In this document: positions 13,901-15,195 of the stretch, in pieces
How positions within the stretch are numbered: the first letter of the stretch is position 1
How the letters are laid out: every line of letters begins with the position of its first letter
DNA from: JANYIP01 sp031394045
Lineage (GTDB): Bacteria > Actinomycetota > Actinomycetes > Prado026
Assembly (NCBI GenBank): GCA_031394045.1
Contig: JANMWN010000094.1
Span: 1 to 15,195, forward strand
Length of the DNA: 15,195 nt
Direction: 5' to 3'
Notes under the pieces: model-generated
Database searches by the model: none
Told to the model about the DNA's origin: nothing
What the model saw: the letters and a program-made list of their open reading frames with translations, nothing else
Made by a program: the position numbers and the translations under genes

Positions 13901-15195
13901 ATGCGTCGCGCCAAGATCGTCTGCACCCTCGGTCCAGCCACCTCCTCGCTCGAAGGGGTACGCGCACTGGTCGCCGCGGGCATGGACGTGGCCCGGCTGA
14001 ACCTGAGTCACGGCGACTACAGCGACCACGAGCAGGTCTACCGCAACGTCCGGACGGCCTCGGACGAGAGCGGGCGTGGCGTGGGCATCCTGGTCGACCT
14101 GCAGGGGCCCAAGATCCGTACCGGGGTCTTCGCCGGCGGACCGGTTCTGCTGGACGCCGGCGCCACCTTCACCATCACCACCGACGACGTACCCGGCACC
14201 GTCGACATCGTCTCGACGACGTATACCGGGCTGCCCGGCGACGTCGGCCCCGGCGACCGGATCCTGATCGACGACGGCAAGATCGCCCTCGAGGTGATCC
14301 AGGTCGACGGCCCGCGCGTGGTGACCCTCGTGGTCGAGGGCGGCACCATCTCCAACCACAAGGGGATCAACCTGCCGGGGGTCGCGGTCAGCGTTCCGGC
14401 GATGTCGGACAAGGACGTCGACGACCTGCGCTGGGGGCTGCGGATCGGCGCCGACCTGATCGCGCTGTCATTCGTACGCAGCGCCGAGGACGTGCTCGCG
14501 GTCCACGCCATCATGGACGAGGAGGGCATCCGCCTTCCCGTCCTGGCCAAGGTCGAGAAGCCGCAGGCGGTCGACAACCTCGAGGGGATCATCGCAGCGT
14601 TCGACGGCGTGATGGTCGCGCGCGGTGACCTCGGTGTGGAGCTGCCGCTCGAGGACGTGCCCCTGGTGCAGAAGCGCGCGGTGCGGCTGTGCCGAGAGGC
14701 GGCCAAGCCGGTCATCGTGGCCACCCAGATGCTCGAGTCCATGATCGGGGCGTCGCGGCCGACCAGGGCCGAGGCCTCCGACGTCGCCAACGCCGTGCTC
14801 GACGGGGCCGACGCGCTGATGCTCTCCGGCGAGACGTCGGTAGGGCGCTACCCGATCGAGTCGGTAGGGACGATGTCGCGGATCATCGAGGCGGTCGAGA
14901 AGCAGGCGCTCGGGGACCTGCCGCCGCTGCGCGGCCAGCCGCACTCCAAGGCCAGCGCGATCTGCCGGGCCGCTGCCAACGTCGGCGAGACCGTCGGGGC
15001 CAAGTACCTCGTCGCGTTCACCGAGACCGGCTCGTCGGCGCACCGGCTGGCCCGGCACCGCTCCCCGATCCCGCTGCTGGCCTTCACCCCGCGGCCCGCG
15101 GTACGCAACCAACTCGCCCTCTGCTGGGGCGTCGAGACATTCCTCGTACCCTCCGTCAAGCACACCGACGACATGGTCCTCCAGGTGGACGGGGC
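13901..15195 (+). CDS. pyk: Pyruvate kinase, C-terminus beyond the window
   Basis: Makes ATP and pyruvate from phosphoenolpyruvate in the last step of glycolysis. The visible 431 codons cover most of the usual 470-480. The N-terminus MRRAKIVCTLGPAT is the standard pyruvate kinase opening, followed by ARLNLSHGD (substrate and K+ region) and LVDLQGPKIRTG. A B-domain of about 90 residues lies next. The signature LPVLAKVEKPQA carries the catalytic lysine K217. VMVARGDLGVELP and ATQMLESMI…PTRAEASDVANAV complete the barrel. The allosteric C-domain (FTETGSSAHRLARHR) is cut by the window end, so the stop is not seen. Only 32 bases separate it from gltD, and it appears to have its own promoter. No disruptions are seen. 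Confidence 0.97.
   Translation, partial: MRRAKIVCTLGPATSSLEGVRALVAAGMDVARLNLSHGDYSDHEQVYRNVRTASDESGRGVGILVDLQGPKIRTGVFAGGPVLLDAGATFTITTDDVPGTVDIVSTTYTGLPGDVGPGDRILIDDGKIALEVIQVDGPRVVTLVVEGGTISNHKGINLPGVAVSVPAMSDKDVDDLRWGLRIGADLIALSFVRSAEDVLAVHAIMDEEGIRLPVLAKVEKPQAVDNLEGIIAAFDGVMVARGDLGVELPLEDVPLVQKRAVRLCREAAKPVIVATQMLESMIGASRPTRAEASDVANAVLDGADALMLSGETSVGRYPIESVGTMSRIIEAVEKQALGDLPPLRGQPHSKASAICRAAANVGETVGAKYLVAFTETGSSAHRLARHRSPIPLLAFTPRPAVRNQLALCWGVETFLVPSVKHTDDMVLQVDG

Overview
This window is a high-G+C (about 70% by eye) chromosomal stretch from an actinobacterium. The evidence is heavy use of G/C-ending codons, several GTG starts, ATGA gene overlaps, and the neighbourhood trpBA – lgt – gltBD – pyk, which is familiar from actinobacterial core chromosomes. 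The gene set suggests something near Nocardioidaceae/Propionibacteriales, but the sequence alone does not settle the family. There are no tRNA or rRNA genes, insertion sequences, CRISPR arrays or phage genes. No gene-free stretch exceeds 300 bases; the longest is 134 bp (7748-7881).

Layout. (1) 3-2041: trpB and trpA, overlapping by ATGA, the last two steps of tryptophan synthesis. (2) 2086-4961: a tightly packed set on the + strand. It holds a Sco-type copper/thiol lipoprotein, a four-helix MauE/DoxX-like membrane protein with a CxC motif, a membrane-anchored DsbA-like protein with CPIC, and lgt, the enzyme that would lipidate the Sco protein. This reads as a small envelope thiol-redox and lipoprotein maturation cluster. 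(3) 4942-7747: an IlvD/Edd-family dehydratase on the - strand, divergent from a zinc-dependent medium-chain dehydrogenase. The dehydratase has the cysteine pattern of sugar-acid (arabinonate-type) dehydratases rather than of valine/isoleucine IlvD. The pair looks like a catabolic cassette inserted in the housekeeping neighbourhood. Its 70-bp divergent promoter region carries an inverted repeat. (4) 7748-13868: a short regulatory region with a 10-bp tandem repeat, nested inverted repeats and a perfect match to a GlnR box, followed by gltB and gltD (glutamate synthase). (5) 13901-15195: pyk (pyruvate kinase), cut by the window end, with a promoter placed for a leaderless mRNA.

The main anomaly is in gltB. 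The reading frame breaks at about 11140-11146, with two bases missing relative to the family. The protein is split before the 3Fe-4S cysteines although both halves are otherwise intact. This is a sequencing error, a real mutation or, least likely, a recoding site. Other points are a strong preference for the word GTAC at synonymous sites, two cases of near-duplicated start-codon sequence, and a six-codon micro-ORF linking the Sco and MauE genes.
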